From positions 1 through 64,000 of the forward strand of contig CAYUMH010000005.1 in assembly GCA_964445775.1 (NCBI GenBank): a stretch of 64,000 bases of DNA, given 5' to 3'. Both the position numbers and the translations under genes were made by a program. The DNA comes from Terrimonas sp964445775. GTDB lineage: Bacteria; Bacteroidota; Bacteroidia; Chitinophagales; Chitinophagaceae. The notes under the pieces are model-generated. The model was not told where the DNA came from. It worked only from the letters and a program-made list of their open reading frames with translations, and searched no databases. Each line of letters begins with the position of its first letter. The stretch's first letter is position 1. Of this stretch, positions 26,975 through 35,570 are shown one piece after another.

Positions 26975-27421
26975 TTAAATATAACCCCTGCAGTTTTTTG
27001 CACCGCATTTACAGGGCAGGGTGCCTTCGTGGTGGGTTTCGCCATAATCGCAGCTCAGCTCTTCATTTTTCCGGATATTACGCAAGGCATAAAACTCCAC
27101 CCGGTTGCTTAATACCCGCATATAGGTATTAGGATCGCAGGAGTGATTGATAAAACGCATATCATTGGGATTAGCGGATGCATTCAAGGCATATTTATCA
27201 TTCAGCTCCACCATATTGATCACCTTGATATCCTTTACCAGCTGCATGGCTTCTTTCATGGTGATGATCACCCCACCCAGGTCGCCAATTTTTTTACGGG
27301 CAGGTATTGCCTGTAAAGCATAAGCACCCTGGCCGGAAATATTGCTTTTAGCCACTCTTACAGGATAAATAATTTTATAAGGCGGTGTTATAATAGCTTT
27401 TTGTTTTGCTTTACTTGTCAT
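26975..27421 (-). CDS. SET-domain protein lysine methyltransferase
   Basis: This 148-residue protein is almost wholly a SET domain: RVAKSNISGQGAYALQAIP, the SAM/pseudoknot segment MRFINHSCDPNTYMRV, then NEELSCDYGE. It ends in a post-SET zinc-type cysteine cluster, CKCGAKNCRGYI. SET enzymes methylate lysines in proteins; bacterial ones are rarer and their targets mostly unknown. It sits 9 nt after the helicase-nuclease gene and 9 nt before the GNAT gene on one strand, so the three likely form an operon. Confidence 0.92.
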   Translation of the reverse strand: MTSKAKQKAIITPPYKIIYPVRVAKSNISGQGAYALQAIPARKKIGDLGGVIITMKEAMQLVKDIKVINMVELNDKYALNASANPNDMRFINHSCDPNTYMRVLSNRVEFYALRNIRKNEELSCDYGETHHEGTLPCKCGAKNCRGYI

Positions 27422-27430
27422 GCGCTTGGT

Positions 27431-30400
27431 TTAATCAATTTCGTTTTCTTCTGTTTCTATCGTATGTAAGGCTACTGCCAGGTTATTGGTCTTTACAAAA
27501 TTACACCAGTGACAATCCTCTTTACCACAGCCGGTATAAAAATCACGTTGCTGTATTTTATGCCAGGTCTCGGTTATTTGTTTGGTTACTTCAGTAATAT
27601 CACCAGGACTGATCACCACTTTTTCTCTGCGGTAGTTTTTCTTTTTATCAGGTTCAATAAAATCAAACTCGGTGCTTACTACCTTCCAGTCTTTTGCCTC
27701 GTAATTATCCACCAGTATTTTATAAAACACCGCCTGGCGCCAGTAATCGCCACCATTGGGTAGCTTATCGGAAGGGCCTTTTAGTTTAGGAAGGGCCTTA
27801 TCGGGATCGCCGGTTTTATAATCCACCACGTTTACCGACTTACCATCAAACTCCAGTTTATCCAGCTTGCCCTTTAAAGGCACATTGTTCACCACCACTT
27901 TACTGATACTTCTCTCGGTGGTCACAATTTTATTGAAGTCGTTGATATATTTATCGTAATAGTTGCTTAATACTTCGTGGCCATATTCCCTGCGCCGGTC
28001 ATACTGTTCTTTTGTAAAGCTTTCGCGGTGCCGTTTCATATGCCATTCAAAATCGCTGATAAAGGTTGCCTTATCGGGGAACCGCTGGTTACTGTCATCC
28101 TGCATTTTACGGAACAGTTGTTCCAACGCATGGTGTATGGCCGATCCGAACTCGGTGGCTTCATTCCGTGGCGATGGAATACGGATGAGGTTTTTAAAAT
28201 AAAATTCCAGGGGACAATTGAGGTAATTGTTCAGGGCCGTTACATTCATCACAAATTTATCCAGCAAGCGGTCTATTACATCGGCTTCCATTTTATCAAT
28301 CTCGGGCGCTTTGTTTTCTTCAAACTGCAGGATGGCAAATTCGTCCTGGACCGTTTTATCCAGGACTATTTTTTCAACAGGCAGTGTATGTTGTTCCAGT
28401 ATTTCGGCAATAAAGATGGACGGTTCCATTTCCTTACCATCGCTACGGAATTTGCTGTAGGAGATATGCAGGTGTTGTTCGGCCCGGGTAAGGGCCACAT
28501 AAAACAAACGGCGTAGCTCTTCCATATCGTTGGCCGTAACGGTTGATTCGAACATGGTGTCCGGCATTTTATAACCTCCGCCGGGTTTGCGCTTCTTCTC
28601 CCAGAAGCCGGAGTTGGTGCCGGTTACAAATACATGCTCAAACTCCAGGCCTTTGGAGCCGTGGGCCGTCATCAGGTTCACCCCTTTATCACTGCCGCTT
28701 ACCTGCACCAGGGGCAGGGTGATGCCCTCTTTCTCCATTAAAGATATCAGCTGGATAAAGCCCCTTAATGTAAGTTTAGGATTACGTCTTGTTTCCTCCT
28801 TTATAAAATTAAACAGGCCGGTTAGTATCTGTAACAGCCAGTGTTTATCCGGACTTTGCATGATCAGGCTCAGCACACCAGCTTCCCGGATCACTTTTTC
28901 AAACAGGTGCTGGAGCGTTACATTAGGCACAGCGGCAATCAACGCTTCAATAGCTCCACCCGCTTTGGCCAGGCCCTGTGGTAAGCTTGGCGTGAATAAG
29001 TCTTTACCAGGTGTGGCCGCTTTCTCTATTAATGCCCGGCGAATGCTGTATTTTTCATTGCCATACCTGGTGGTGGCTACTTCAATACTCAGTTTTGCAA
29101 TTTCAATGGCCGGGATATTGAACCAGTTAAAATGTAATATTTCAAATAACATTTCATCACCGCCATAGGAGGTATCGTGCTCCGCTTCCAGGTATTTTAA
29201 AAAAAGGATCAGCTGTTGTGCCAGGGGTACATCAAACAGGTTGAGATGTCTTTTACTGTACACCGGTACCTGCAATTGTTGTAAGTATTTAGCGATCTCC
29301 TCGCCATACTTATTCTCCTTGTAAATAATGCCTATGCGGCCCGGGCTCACTTTTTCATTATTGATCAATGCTTCTACCTGTTTGGCAATGCCCATCATCT
29401 CCTGCTGCTGGCTCAGGTATTCGGTTATCACCGGTGGATGCAGGAGTCCGTTGATATTGGTATTGGACGCAATGAGTTCTTTGCTGAGATTACCCATTGA
29501 TTTTACGAGGCGTTCCTCGTTTTTATCGATCAGTGTTTTGGAAACATCCAGTATAGGCTGGGTAGAGCGGTAGTTATTGGTCAATATCACCCTTTCCAGG
29601 CTATCGCTGTAACTGTTGGCAAAGTGTAACATGTTCTCCACGTTGGCCCCCTGGAAACGGTAGATGCTCTGGTCATCATCGCCTACCACAAATACATTGG
29701 GTTGGTCCCAGTAGTTGATCAATAGTTCCACCAGCCTGTTTTGCGTACCGCTGGTATCCTGGTATTCATCTACCAGGATATATTGAAACCGTTCCTGGTA
29801 ATTCATTAACAGGTTGGTGTTCTCTTCAAAAGCTTTGATCACCCAGTTGATCATATCATCAAAGTCGTAGCGGTTACGGTTGCGCATGAGTAACTGAAAA
29901 CGGTCGAACTCGTTTACTGCTGCCCGCAGCTTATTCATTTTCTCCTGCTCTTCATCAATCTTGTTTTGCTTCAGGTCGCCAACGTTAAATTCTTTGAACT
30001 TTCTTTTGTATACAAACTCATCGCGGTTTGGCAGGTCGGCTAAATAAGCGTCTATCTTTTCATTAATAAAGGCCGGTGTCCAGCCTTCTCTTTTCATATT
30101 GCTGAACAGGGATTGCAGGTTTTGTACCTCGTAGTACACATCACCCCGGTAACGTTTTAGAGGGTTGGTTTTATCAAAGCTGTCGATCAGTTCTTTGAAC
30201 AGTTCCACTTTTTCCAGGTCGGAAATGGGGTCCATGCTTGTTTTTTCGAACAGGGAAAGGTTTTCCTGGATGACATCATTACAAAAAGCATGGAAGGTGT
30301 AAATATTTACTTTGTATGCATCGGGACCAATAAACTGCTGTAATCTTTTGCGCATGGCTACTACACCGGCGTCGGTATAGGTAAGGCAAAGAATATTATC

Positions 30401-30583
30401 GGGCATAGCATCGGTATCCAATAATATTTTACCAATGCGGCTGGCTAATATCTGGGTTTTACCGGTGCCTGGCCCGGCTATTACCATCACGGGTCCTTCA
30501 ATGGTATTCACCGCATGTTGCTGCTGCGGGTTCAGTTTTTCGTAAGCTGCTGTAAACTGCTGCAACAAAAGCTCTTTATTCAT
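27431..30583 (-). CDS. UvrD/PcrA-type superfamily 1 helicase with C-terminal PD-(D/E)XK nuclease
   Basis: This 1050-residue protein starts at the ATG at 30581-30583 (MNKELLLQQF). Superfamily 1 motifs are all present: VIAGPGTGKTQILA (Walker A), YILVDEYQDTSGTQN (Walker B), VVGDDDQSIYRFQGA, NNYRSTQ, NLMTAHGSKGLEFEHV and FYVALTRAEQHLHIS. The last 260 residues form a RecB-like nuclease: FGSAIHHALEQLF, then GKLDKLEFDGKSVNVVDYKTG. Cysteines in NYLNCPLEFY and in GCGKEDCHWCNF could form an AddB-type Fe-S cluster. It probably unwinds and trims DNA ends in repair. Confidence 0.94.
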   Translation of the reverse strand: MNKELLLQQFTAAYEKLNPQQQHAVNTIEGPVMVIAGPGTGKTQILASRIGKILLDTDAMPDNILCLTYTDAGVVAMRKRLQQFIGPDAYKVNIYTFHAFCNDVIQENLSLFEKTSMDPISDLEKVELFKELIDSFDKTNPLKRYRGDVYYEVQNLQSLFSNMKREGWTPAFINEKIDAYLADLPNRDEFVYKRKFKEFNVGDLKQNKIDEEQEKMNKLRAAVNEFDRFQLLMRNRNRYDFDDMINWVIKAFEENTNLLMNYQERFQYILVDEYQDTSGTQNRLVELLINYWDQPNVFVVGDDDQSIYRFQGANVENMLHFANSYSDSLERVILTNNYRSTQPILDVSKTLIDKNEERLVKSMGNLSKELIASNTNINGLLHPPVITEYLSQQQEMMGIAKQVEALINNEKVSPGRIGIIYKENKYGEEIAKYLQQLQVPVYSKRHLNLFDVPLAQQLILFLKYLEAEHDTSYGGDEMLFEILHFNWFNIPAIEIAKLSIEVATTRYGNEKYSIRRALIEKAATPGKDLFTPSLPQGLAKAGGAIEALIAAVPNVTLQHLFEKVIREAGVLSLIMQSPDKHWLLQILTGLFNFIKEETRRNPKLTLRGFIQLISLMEKEGITLPLVQVSGSDKGVNLMTAHGSKGLEFEHVFVTGTNSGFWEKKRKPGGGYKMPDTMFESTVTANDMEELRRLFYVALTRAEQHLHISYSKFRSDGKEMEPSIFIAEILEQHTLPVEKIVLDKTVQDEFAILQFEENKAPEIDKMEADVIDRLLDKFVMNVTALNNYLNCPLEFYFKNLIRIPSPRNEATEFGSAIHHALEQLFRKMQDDSNQRFPDKATFISDFEWHMKRHRESFTKEQYDRRREYGHEVLSNYYDKYINDFNKIVTTERSISKVVVNNVPLKGKLDKLEFDGKSVNVVDYKTGDPDKALPKLKGPSDKLPNGGDYWRQAVFYKILVDNYEAKDWKVVSTEFDFIEPDKKKNYRREKVVISPGDITEVTKQITETWHKIQQRDFYTGCGKEDCHWCNFVKTNNLAVALHTIETEENEID

Positions 30584-30615
30584 GTGGCTAAGGTAGTAAG
30601 GATTGACTGAAACCC

Positions 30616-30645
30616 GAAAAGAGTCCGGCCCCTTGTTAGGTCCGG
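30616..30645 (-). terminator. Weak terminator after the GH20 gene
   Basis: On the minus strand CCGGACC and GGGCCGG pair with one mismatch over a short loop, followed by ACTCTTTTC. It lies in the 133-bp gap between the GH20 stop and the helicase start. Confidence 0.35.
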
Positions 30646-30716
30646 AAAAAGTAATGAAGTATATCAATGGACTGATAAGCTCCATTACCAAATTTCCAAA
30701 TTAACTCATTAGCAAA

Positions 30717-32624
30717 TTATTTCACGCCTGCCCGCTTTTTCAGCTCTTCCACCGGCATAATGATCATACGTCCAACAGGTTTGCCATTGCGGTAACTGAT
30801 CACCCGGAAACTCTGCGCATCTTTCGGTACCAGCAGGGGTTCTTTATAAGCCGGGTAATAGTTGTCGGGTAAAGAATTATCAAAACTGTAATGGAAGCTC
30901 AATCCTTCAATTTCGGGAATTAAGGTTACCACAACACCGGCTGAATCTTTTTTAGCCACTTTAAACTCGGGATCGTAGATAGCAGGGCTGTATTTGGTTT
31001 CAGCGGCATCCAGGCGTTCAAAATGTTTTTCTACTCTTGCCGCAAAGCCGTTAAAATCTTTTTTGCCTTTGGGCGACCAGAGTATTTCTGCCACGGCAAA
31101 AGCCCTGGGCCAGATCATGTATTGTACCTGGCGCAGGTTATAGATCTGTTCGGTCCATAAATTACCCTGGCCGCCTAAAATTAAATTGGCATCTACTCCG
31201 TCCGGAACGGGATCAAACTGGTAGGTCTTTTTTAAGCGCAGGGAAGCATAGACCGGTGCTTCTATAATGGGATCGCCCTGCATATAATCGAGGTATACAA
31301 AATCGGTAGGCGTCATCACCACTTTACGGCCCTGTTTAGCCGCTTCAATGCCGCCTTTCATACCCTGCCAGCTCATTACTGCTGCATTGGGTGGCAGGCC
31401 GCCCTGTAATATCTCGTCCCAGCCGATCATTTTTTTGCCTTTGGATTCAATGATCCGTTCCACACGTTTTACAAAATAACTTTGGACCTCGTCTAAATTC
31501 TTCAGTCCCTTTTCCTGCATCAGTTGTTTGATCTGTTCGCTCTTTTCCCAGAAATTATGGGCCGTTTCATCGCCGCCCATGTGGATGTATTCGGAAGGAA
31601 AGAGTGCTGCCACTTCACCAAAAACCTTATCTAAGAAAGTGTATACTTTTTCATTGGCCGGGCAAAGGGTATTATCCAGTATACCATAAAAATGCTGACC
31701 GCCACCGGGCCAGATCATGAACTTTTCGCCGGAGTTTACTTTGTAATTGCCGGGAGTACAGCTTAATTCGGGATAAGCCGCCAGTGCTGCCAGGCTATGT
31801 CCGGGCACATCAATTTCGGGAACAATGGTTACAAAACGCTGTGCGGCATATTGAACGATCTCCTTAATATCCTCCTGGGTATAAAAGCCGCCGTAATTGC
31901 GGGGCTCATCGGCTGCGGGATCGGAGAAAGTACCAAATCGACCCACTTTTTTCACGTTCCAGGCTCCTACGGAAGTGAGTTTGGGGTAACTTTTAATTTC
32001 AATGCGCCAGCCCTGGTCATCGGTTAAATGCCAGTGCAGGGTGTTGAATTTGTACTTCACCATATCATCAATAAATCGTTTTACTTCTTCTTTGGTAAAG
32101 AAGTGACGGGACACATCCAGCATCAGGCCACGCCATTGAAAACGGGGATGGTCTTTAATTTGTACACAGTTAAACCAGGCATCAACACCTTTTCCCCATC
32201 TGGTAATATTAGAATACTCTACATGTTTTTCAGCAAGTTGTAACAGCGTTTTTGATCCGTAAAAAATACCGGAAGGTTCATTTGCATATAATGTAATCCC
32301 CTTTGGGTCAATATCTAAAATATAACCATCCTTTTTGATGGTACTATCATTAACAATGGCGAAGTATACCGAAAGTTTCTCACGTGTTTTGCTGAGCCGG
32401 GAAATGGTATCGATTCCATTTTTAAACAACTTCGACTGTACTTCTTTTGCTATTGGTTCAATACGTTTATCATTATAGTAAATCCTGGTTCTTTCTCTTA
32501 AAACTAATTCACCTTTTTTTTCGATAACCGAAACCGGTTGCGGTATTAAGTTTTGTGCATACTGCTGAGCAAAAACGGTTACTGCAAGAAACGATAAACT
32601 AAGTAAGGAGATTATTTTTTTCAT
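30717..32624 (-). CDS. GH20 beta-N-acetylhexosaminidase
   Basis: This 635-residue protein starts at 32624 with a signal peptide (about 1-20, ending VFAQ). A GH20b domain (about 20-150: YAQNLIPQPVSVIEKKGEL, YNDKRI) precedes the catalytic TIM barrel (about 150-500). Catalytic residues are the Asp-Glu pair in YIHMGGDETAHNFWEKSE; FQWRGLMLDVSRHF, WHLTDDQGWRIEI and QGGLPPNAAVMSWQG are conserved landmarks. The C-terminal ~90 residues add a chitobiase-like beta-sandwich (FHYSFDNSLPD). It removes terminal GlcNAc/GalNAc from chitin fragments or glycans in the periplasm. Confidence 0.95.
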   Translation of the reverse strand: MKKIISLLSLSFLAVTVFAQQYAQNLIPQPVSVIEKKGELVLRERTRIYYNDKRIEPIAKEVQSKLFKNGIDTISRLSKTREKLSVYFAIVNDSTIKKDGYILDIDPKGITLYANEPSGIFYGSKTLLQLAEKHVEYSNITRWGKGVDAWFNCVQIKDHPRFQWRGLMLDVSRHFFTKEEVKRFIDDMVKYKFNTLHWHLTDDQGWRIEIKSYPKLTSVGAWNVKKVGRFGTFSDPAADEPRNYGGFYTQEDIKEIVQYAAQRFVTIVPEIDVPGHSLAALAAYPELSCTPGNYKVNSGEKFMIWPGGGQHFYGILDNTLCPANEKVYTFLDKVFGEVAALFPSEYIHMGGDETAHNFWEKSEQIKQLMQEKGLKNLDEVQSYFVKRVERIIESKGKKMIGWDEILQGGLPPNAAVMSWQGMKGGIEAAKQGRKVVMTPTDFVYLDYMQGDPIIEAPVYASLRLKKTYQFDPVPDGVDANLILGGQGNLWTEQIYNLRQVQYMIWPRAFAVAEILWSPKGKKDFNGFAARVEKHFERLDAAETKYSPAIYDPEFKVAKKDSAGVVVTLIPEIEGLSFHYSFDNSLPDNYYPAYKEPLLVPKDAQSFRVISYRNGKPVGRMIIMPVEELKKRAGVK

Positions 32625-32708
32625 ACAAGCATTATTTTCAAATGGTTGACAAGATAGCAAAGTATATAGTATGAAGTATGCAGTTAAGAGATTGAATTGC
32701 CGGGATAA

Positions 32709-32738
32709 TAAAAAAGCCCCTCTTTTGGAAGGGCCTTC
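32709..32738 (-). terminator. Terminator of the 32759-33409 gene
   Basis: The minus strand reads AAGGCCCTTCCAAAAGAGGG followed by GCTTTTTT: an imperfect stem plus a U run, 20 nt past the stop codon. Confidence 0.75.
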
Positions 32739-32758
32739 TTGTTGATTTGGTGAAATTC

Positions 32759-33409
32759 TTAACCCGGGATACGGGAAATATATTTTTCAATTTGTTTGAT
32801 CTGGTCAACAATCTGCGGGGTGGTAGGTTTTAAGGCCTTACACTTGCGGAAAAAGTCTTTGGCAGCGCGGAATTCTCTTTTGTTCATCATGATGCTGCAC
32901 ATTTGTAAATAAGCGGCTGCTTCATTTTCTTTATCCGGCAGGCCTTTACGCAAAGCCGAACGGATATAGGCTTCAGCCTGTTTAATATCATTTTTCTGCA
33001 TGGACAACATACCCATCTGCAATAAGCTGGCGCCCTCGGCTTCTTTCATGGGCATACCCAGGTCCAGGCCTTTTTTCATCATTTTTTCGGCCCCGTCAAA
33101 ATCCTGTTTCATCATGGCAATATTACCTTTCAGGGTAAAATATACCGAACGGATGGGCTTGTACAGCAGGTTGGGGAAATGAATGGAAGCCAGGATCTTT
33201 TCAGCGCCTTCCATATCACCGCTTTCCATATAATCCTGTATCAAACGCAGGGGGCCAAAGAAAAAATGGCCCAATATCAGTATCACACCGACCAGGTAAA
33301 GCGGGAAAGCTGGCCAGAAGCTGGCGGCAAAGTTCACATAAATGCCCAGGGCAACCAACACGATACCTATCCACAGGCGATATTTTATCAGGAGATTATA
33401 ATACTTCAT
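32759..33409 (-). CDS. Membrane-anchored TPR-like protein
   Basis: This 216-residue protein has two close N-terminal hydrophobic helices (LWIGIVLVALGIYVNFA and PLYLVGVILILGHFFFG). Several TPR-type helix pairs follow (about 85-210: GNIAMMKQDFDGAEKMM, LSMQKNDIKQAEAYIR, CSIMMNKREFRAAKDFF). TPRs bind partner proteins; the partner is unknown. It is a single gene next to the tRNA-Arg, marking the left, non-mobile side of the island. Confidence 0.8.
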   Translation of the reverse strand: MKYYNLLIKYRLWIGIVLVALGIYVNFAASFWPAFPLYLVGVILILGHFFFGPLRLIQDYMESGDMEGAEKILASIHFPNLLYKPIRSVYFTLKGNIAMMKQDFDGAEKMMKKGLDLGMPMKEAEGASLLQMGMLSMQKNDIKQAEAYIRSALRKGLPDKENEAAAYLQMCSIMMNKREFRAAKDFFRKCKALKPTTPQIVDQIKQIEKYISRIPG

Positions 33410-33469
33410 TTTTTTCTGTTTCGGGCTGCAAAGATAAGGGTTGCACCTAAAAATCTGCCCCAGGATGTT

Positions 33470-33496
33470 TTTGAAAAGCCAGAATACCTATTTTTG
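33470..33496 (+). promoter_or_regulatory. Candidate promoter of tRNA-Arg
   Basis: TTTG at 33470-33473 and TATTTTTG (TAnnTTTG) at 33489-33496, 15 bp apart, lie about 48 nt ahead of the mature tRNA 5' end. Confidence 0.5.
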
Positions 33497-33543
33497 CACT
33501 CCACCAGCGAAAAAAGCAGGATTTTTCCTTCTTTAGCTGTGCC

Positions 33544-33615
33544 GGCCTCGTAGTTCAATGGATAGAATAGAAGTTTCCTAAACTTTAGATACAGGTTCGA
33601 TTCCTGTCGAGGCTA
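33544..33615 (+). tRNA. tRNA-Arg (anticodon CCU)
   Basis: A full cloverleaf can be drawn by eye: acceptor stem 33544-33550 with 33608-33614 (one G-U pair), D arm GTTC/GAAT, anticodon arm GAAGT/ACTTT with loop TTCCTAA giving CCU, a 4-nt variable loop, T arm ACAGG/CCTGT with TTCGATT loop, and discriminator A. CCA is not encoded. A strong terminator follows at once. The 3' half of this gene is a known type of integration target, and a recombinase remnant abuts it. Confidence 0.95.
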
Positions 33616-33621
33616 CCCGAG

Positions 33622-33657
33622 AGGACAAAGTCAAATTATTATGGCTTTGTCCTTTTT
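33622..33657 (+). terminator. Terminator of tRNA-Arg
   Basis: Perfect 9-bp stem AGGACAAAG / CTTTGTCCT with a 14-nt loop, followed by TTTTC, 6 nt past the tRNA 3' end. Confidence 0.85.
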
Positions 33658-34165
33658 CATTTTCGCTATAATCTCCACCTGTATTGAGGATTAGAGCAAG
33701 TGCATCACGATAGGCCGGTGTTCGATATTTATTTTCGTCAAAAATGAGATTTTCGTTGTACATCGAACACGCCAGTTGTTTTTAAAATAGGGAGGGCCAG
33801 TAGTATACATCTGTTCGGCTTGCTGAAGGATATTAAAACCAAAATCCAGGTATTTTTTATAATCTGATGGCCTTTGAGTAGTTGATTGTAATTCGGATTC
33901 TAATGTTCTGATTCTATCCTCATATCTTGTTTTGATAGCCTTGTATTCTGATAACTCCATTTGCTTATCCAGCAGCATGGTTTCCCCATTGTTTATTCTT
34001 TCTTTATTCTTGATTAATCTCCATCTACTATTTTACGGTTATTTACTGCTACTTCTTTATGGCTTTTTAGAGTTCTTTTTCAAGTATCTGATGGTAAAGC
34101 TGTAAGACTTCTTTGTTAACTGATATCTTTTGTAATTCCTTTGCTATTTCTTTATACTTTTATGC
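33630..34165 (-). pseudogene. Decayed serine recombinase (C-terminal remnant)
   Basis: On the minus strand, fragments in different frames line up in the order of the C-terminal half of large serine recombinases common in Bacteroidota: KYKEIAKELQKISVNKEVLQ and LYHQILEKEL (ends in a stop near 34073), then KSHKEVAVNNRKIVDG, then MLLDKQMELSEYKAIKTRYE (to about 33765), then MYNENLIFDENKYRTPAYRD and ALALILNTGGDYSENEKGQ. At least three frame changes or stops separate them. The recombinase domain itself is gone. The last frame runs on through the terminator into antisense tRNA sequence, giving the tell-tale STGIEPV ending seen in such proteins beside tRNA genes. It marks an old integration at tRNA-Arg. 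Confidence 0.75.
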
Positions 34166-34796
34166 GCTTATTGATTTTGGGAAGAATATAGATGCTTGTC
34201 AATACATGATTCATTATATCAAGAGCATAGGAAAGTATTTCTATTCGCAGGCCTTTTATCTGATGTGCAGCCACATTGCCAATTACTCTTAATTTATCTA
34301 AAATCGGGTATTCATTTGCAGAAATAAATCCTTTGTTCTGTAATCCTGTAATTTTAAAAGCAAGATTCTTACCCGGAATCTTTTGATCAATACAAACAGC
34401 TTCCAAGATTACCCTAAGGCCAATACCGCTAAGAATTTCCAAATCTTTGGAAAAAGAGGATCTGACTTCAAAATATACCTTCCGAATAGAGGCAGGTAGC
34501 ATAGCCAGGTCTTCTTCAGAGAGGAAATTAAAGGGCTGTTCCTCTCCGGGAAAATTCTCATCTAATGGAGTTATCTCGCCCTTTTCATCCATATCATGAA
34601 AAATTGTTCGCCTTAAAAAAGAAGTAGTATGACACCCCGCACAACGAATGATCATATATAGTTCTTCCCACTCAAGTATGTCAAGTTCCTGCTCCTTATT
34701 TACCGATTCCCCTAAACCTTTCGCAGTGTGCAAAATGGCCTGGCGGGTATCCTGCTTACAGGAAAGGCAATAGGTAGAGAGTATTTTTGTTTTCAT
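34152..34796 (-). CDS. DUF4145 domain protein
   Basis: This 214-residue protein has an N-terminal zinc-type ribbon, YCLSCKQDT about 30 residues before MIIRCAGCHTTSFLRR. The DUF4145 core follows: MLPASIRKVYFEVRSSFS, GIGLRVILEAVCID, then the signature LDKLRVIGNVAAHQIKGL. DUF4145 modules recur in restriction and other defence loci, often with a nuclease or ATPase partner, but their chemistry is unknown. Its 3' end overlaps the recombinase remnant by a few bases. It is divergent from the 34938 gene, so it forms the left arm of the putative defence cassette. Confidence 0.85.
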   Translation of the reverse strand: MKTKILSTYCLSCKQDTRQAILHTAKGLGESVNKEQELDILEWEELYMIIRCAGCHTTSFLRRTIFHDMDEKGEITPLDENFPGEEQPFNFLSEEDLAMLPASIRKVYFEVRSSFSKDLEILSGIGLRVILEAVCIDQKIPGKNLAFKITGLQNKGFISANEYPILDKLRVIGNVAAHQIKGLRIEILSYALDIMNHVLTSIYILPKINKRIKV

Positions 34797-34937
34797 GCTG
34801 GAACTATTCTTGATTAATACAAATTTATGCCGAAGATGTAATCTTTTTTATTAAATTGTCAATAGTTAATCGGAACACTTTTTTTAGAAATCTGATACCG
34901 GAAGCTACCGGTAACCACAAATTAATCCATCCTGCTT

Positions 34938-35399
34938 ATGACTGTTACTATCAATTTTAATGTTAGAAATCCTGAATGGTATTGGCCTGCCGAACGAATG
35001 GAAAAAGATGGGGACTATTATGAAGAATTCAAAATGCTAAATGAAGGAAAAATCCCCAAACATATCCCTACATGGGCGTTTAAGATTGGTTTTGATGTAA
35101 TAGACGTAAAAGATAATAGAAATGCCACTTATGGGTTGGAAGTTTCATCGTCTGAGGCCTCCACAGTTTCCCATTCTGTTCAATTGGATAATGTAACTCA
35201 TGTAACTTTTATGGGTAAAGACGAAAAGCTGGACGTGGTTATTTCTAACGATATTATGCATTCCTTTCTTGGTGCTCAACAAAATGAAGGCAAGTATTAT
35301 TGGTATTTTTTTATTAATGGGAAGGCAGAATATGAAAAAGTGACGGATCTGATCTGGCTTTCAAAAAAGCAGCTTGCCTTGCTTAATTATAAATTTTAG
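34938..35399 (+). CDS. Uncharacterised 153-residue protein in the putative defence cassette
   Basis: I do not recognise this protein. It has no signal peptide or membrane segment. It opens with a beta-rich MTVTINFNVRNPEWYWPAER, continues with a strand-rich centre (IGFDVIDVKDNRNATYGLEV, VTHVTFMGKDEKLDVVISND) and ends with KYYWYFFINGKAEYEKV and a short helix. The composition suggests a compact beta fold. AT-rich codon use matches the next gene, and it lies 171 bp upstream of it on the same strand, so they may be one unit. The role is unknown. Confidence 0.7.
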   Translation: MTVTINFNVRNPEWYWPAERMEKDGDYYEEFKMLNEGKIPKHIPTWAFKIGFDVIDVKDNRNATYGLEVSSSEASTVSHSVQLDNVTHVTFMGKDEKLDVVISNDIMHSFLGAQQNEGKYYWYFFINGKAEYEKVTDLIWLSKKQLALLNYKF

Positions 35400-35570
35400 T
35401 CACAGTAATATTGGCACAAAAAACAATAATCAAAATATTAAGTAATAATGTTTGCATTGACTATCCAACCCCATAATCCTAAACCGGTTTCCTAATAATG
35501 ATTTTCAATAACTAATCTGACAGAGGAGTAACATATAATCCCTATTAACCATTCATAAAAGAAGAACAAA

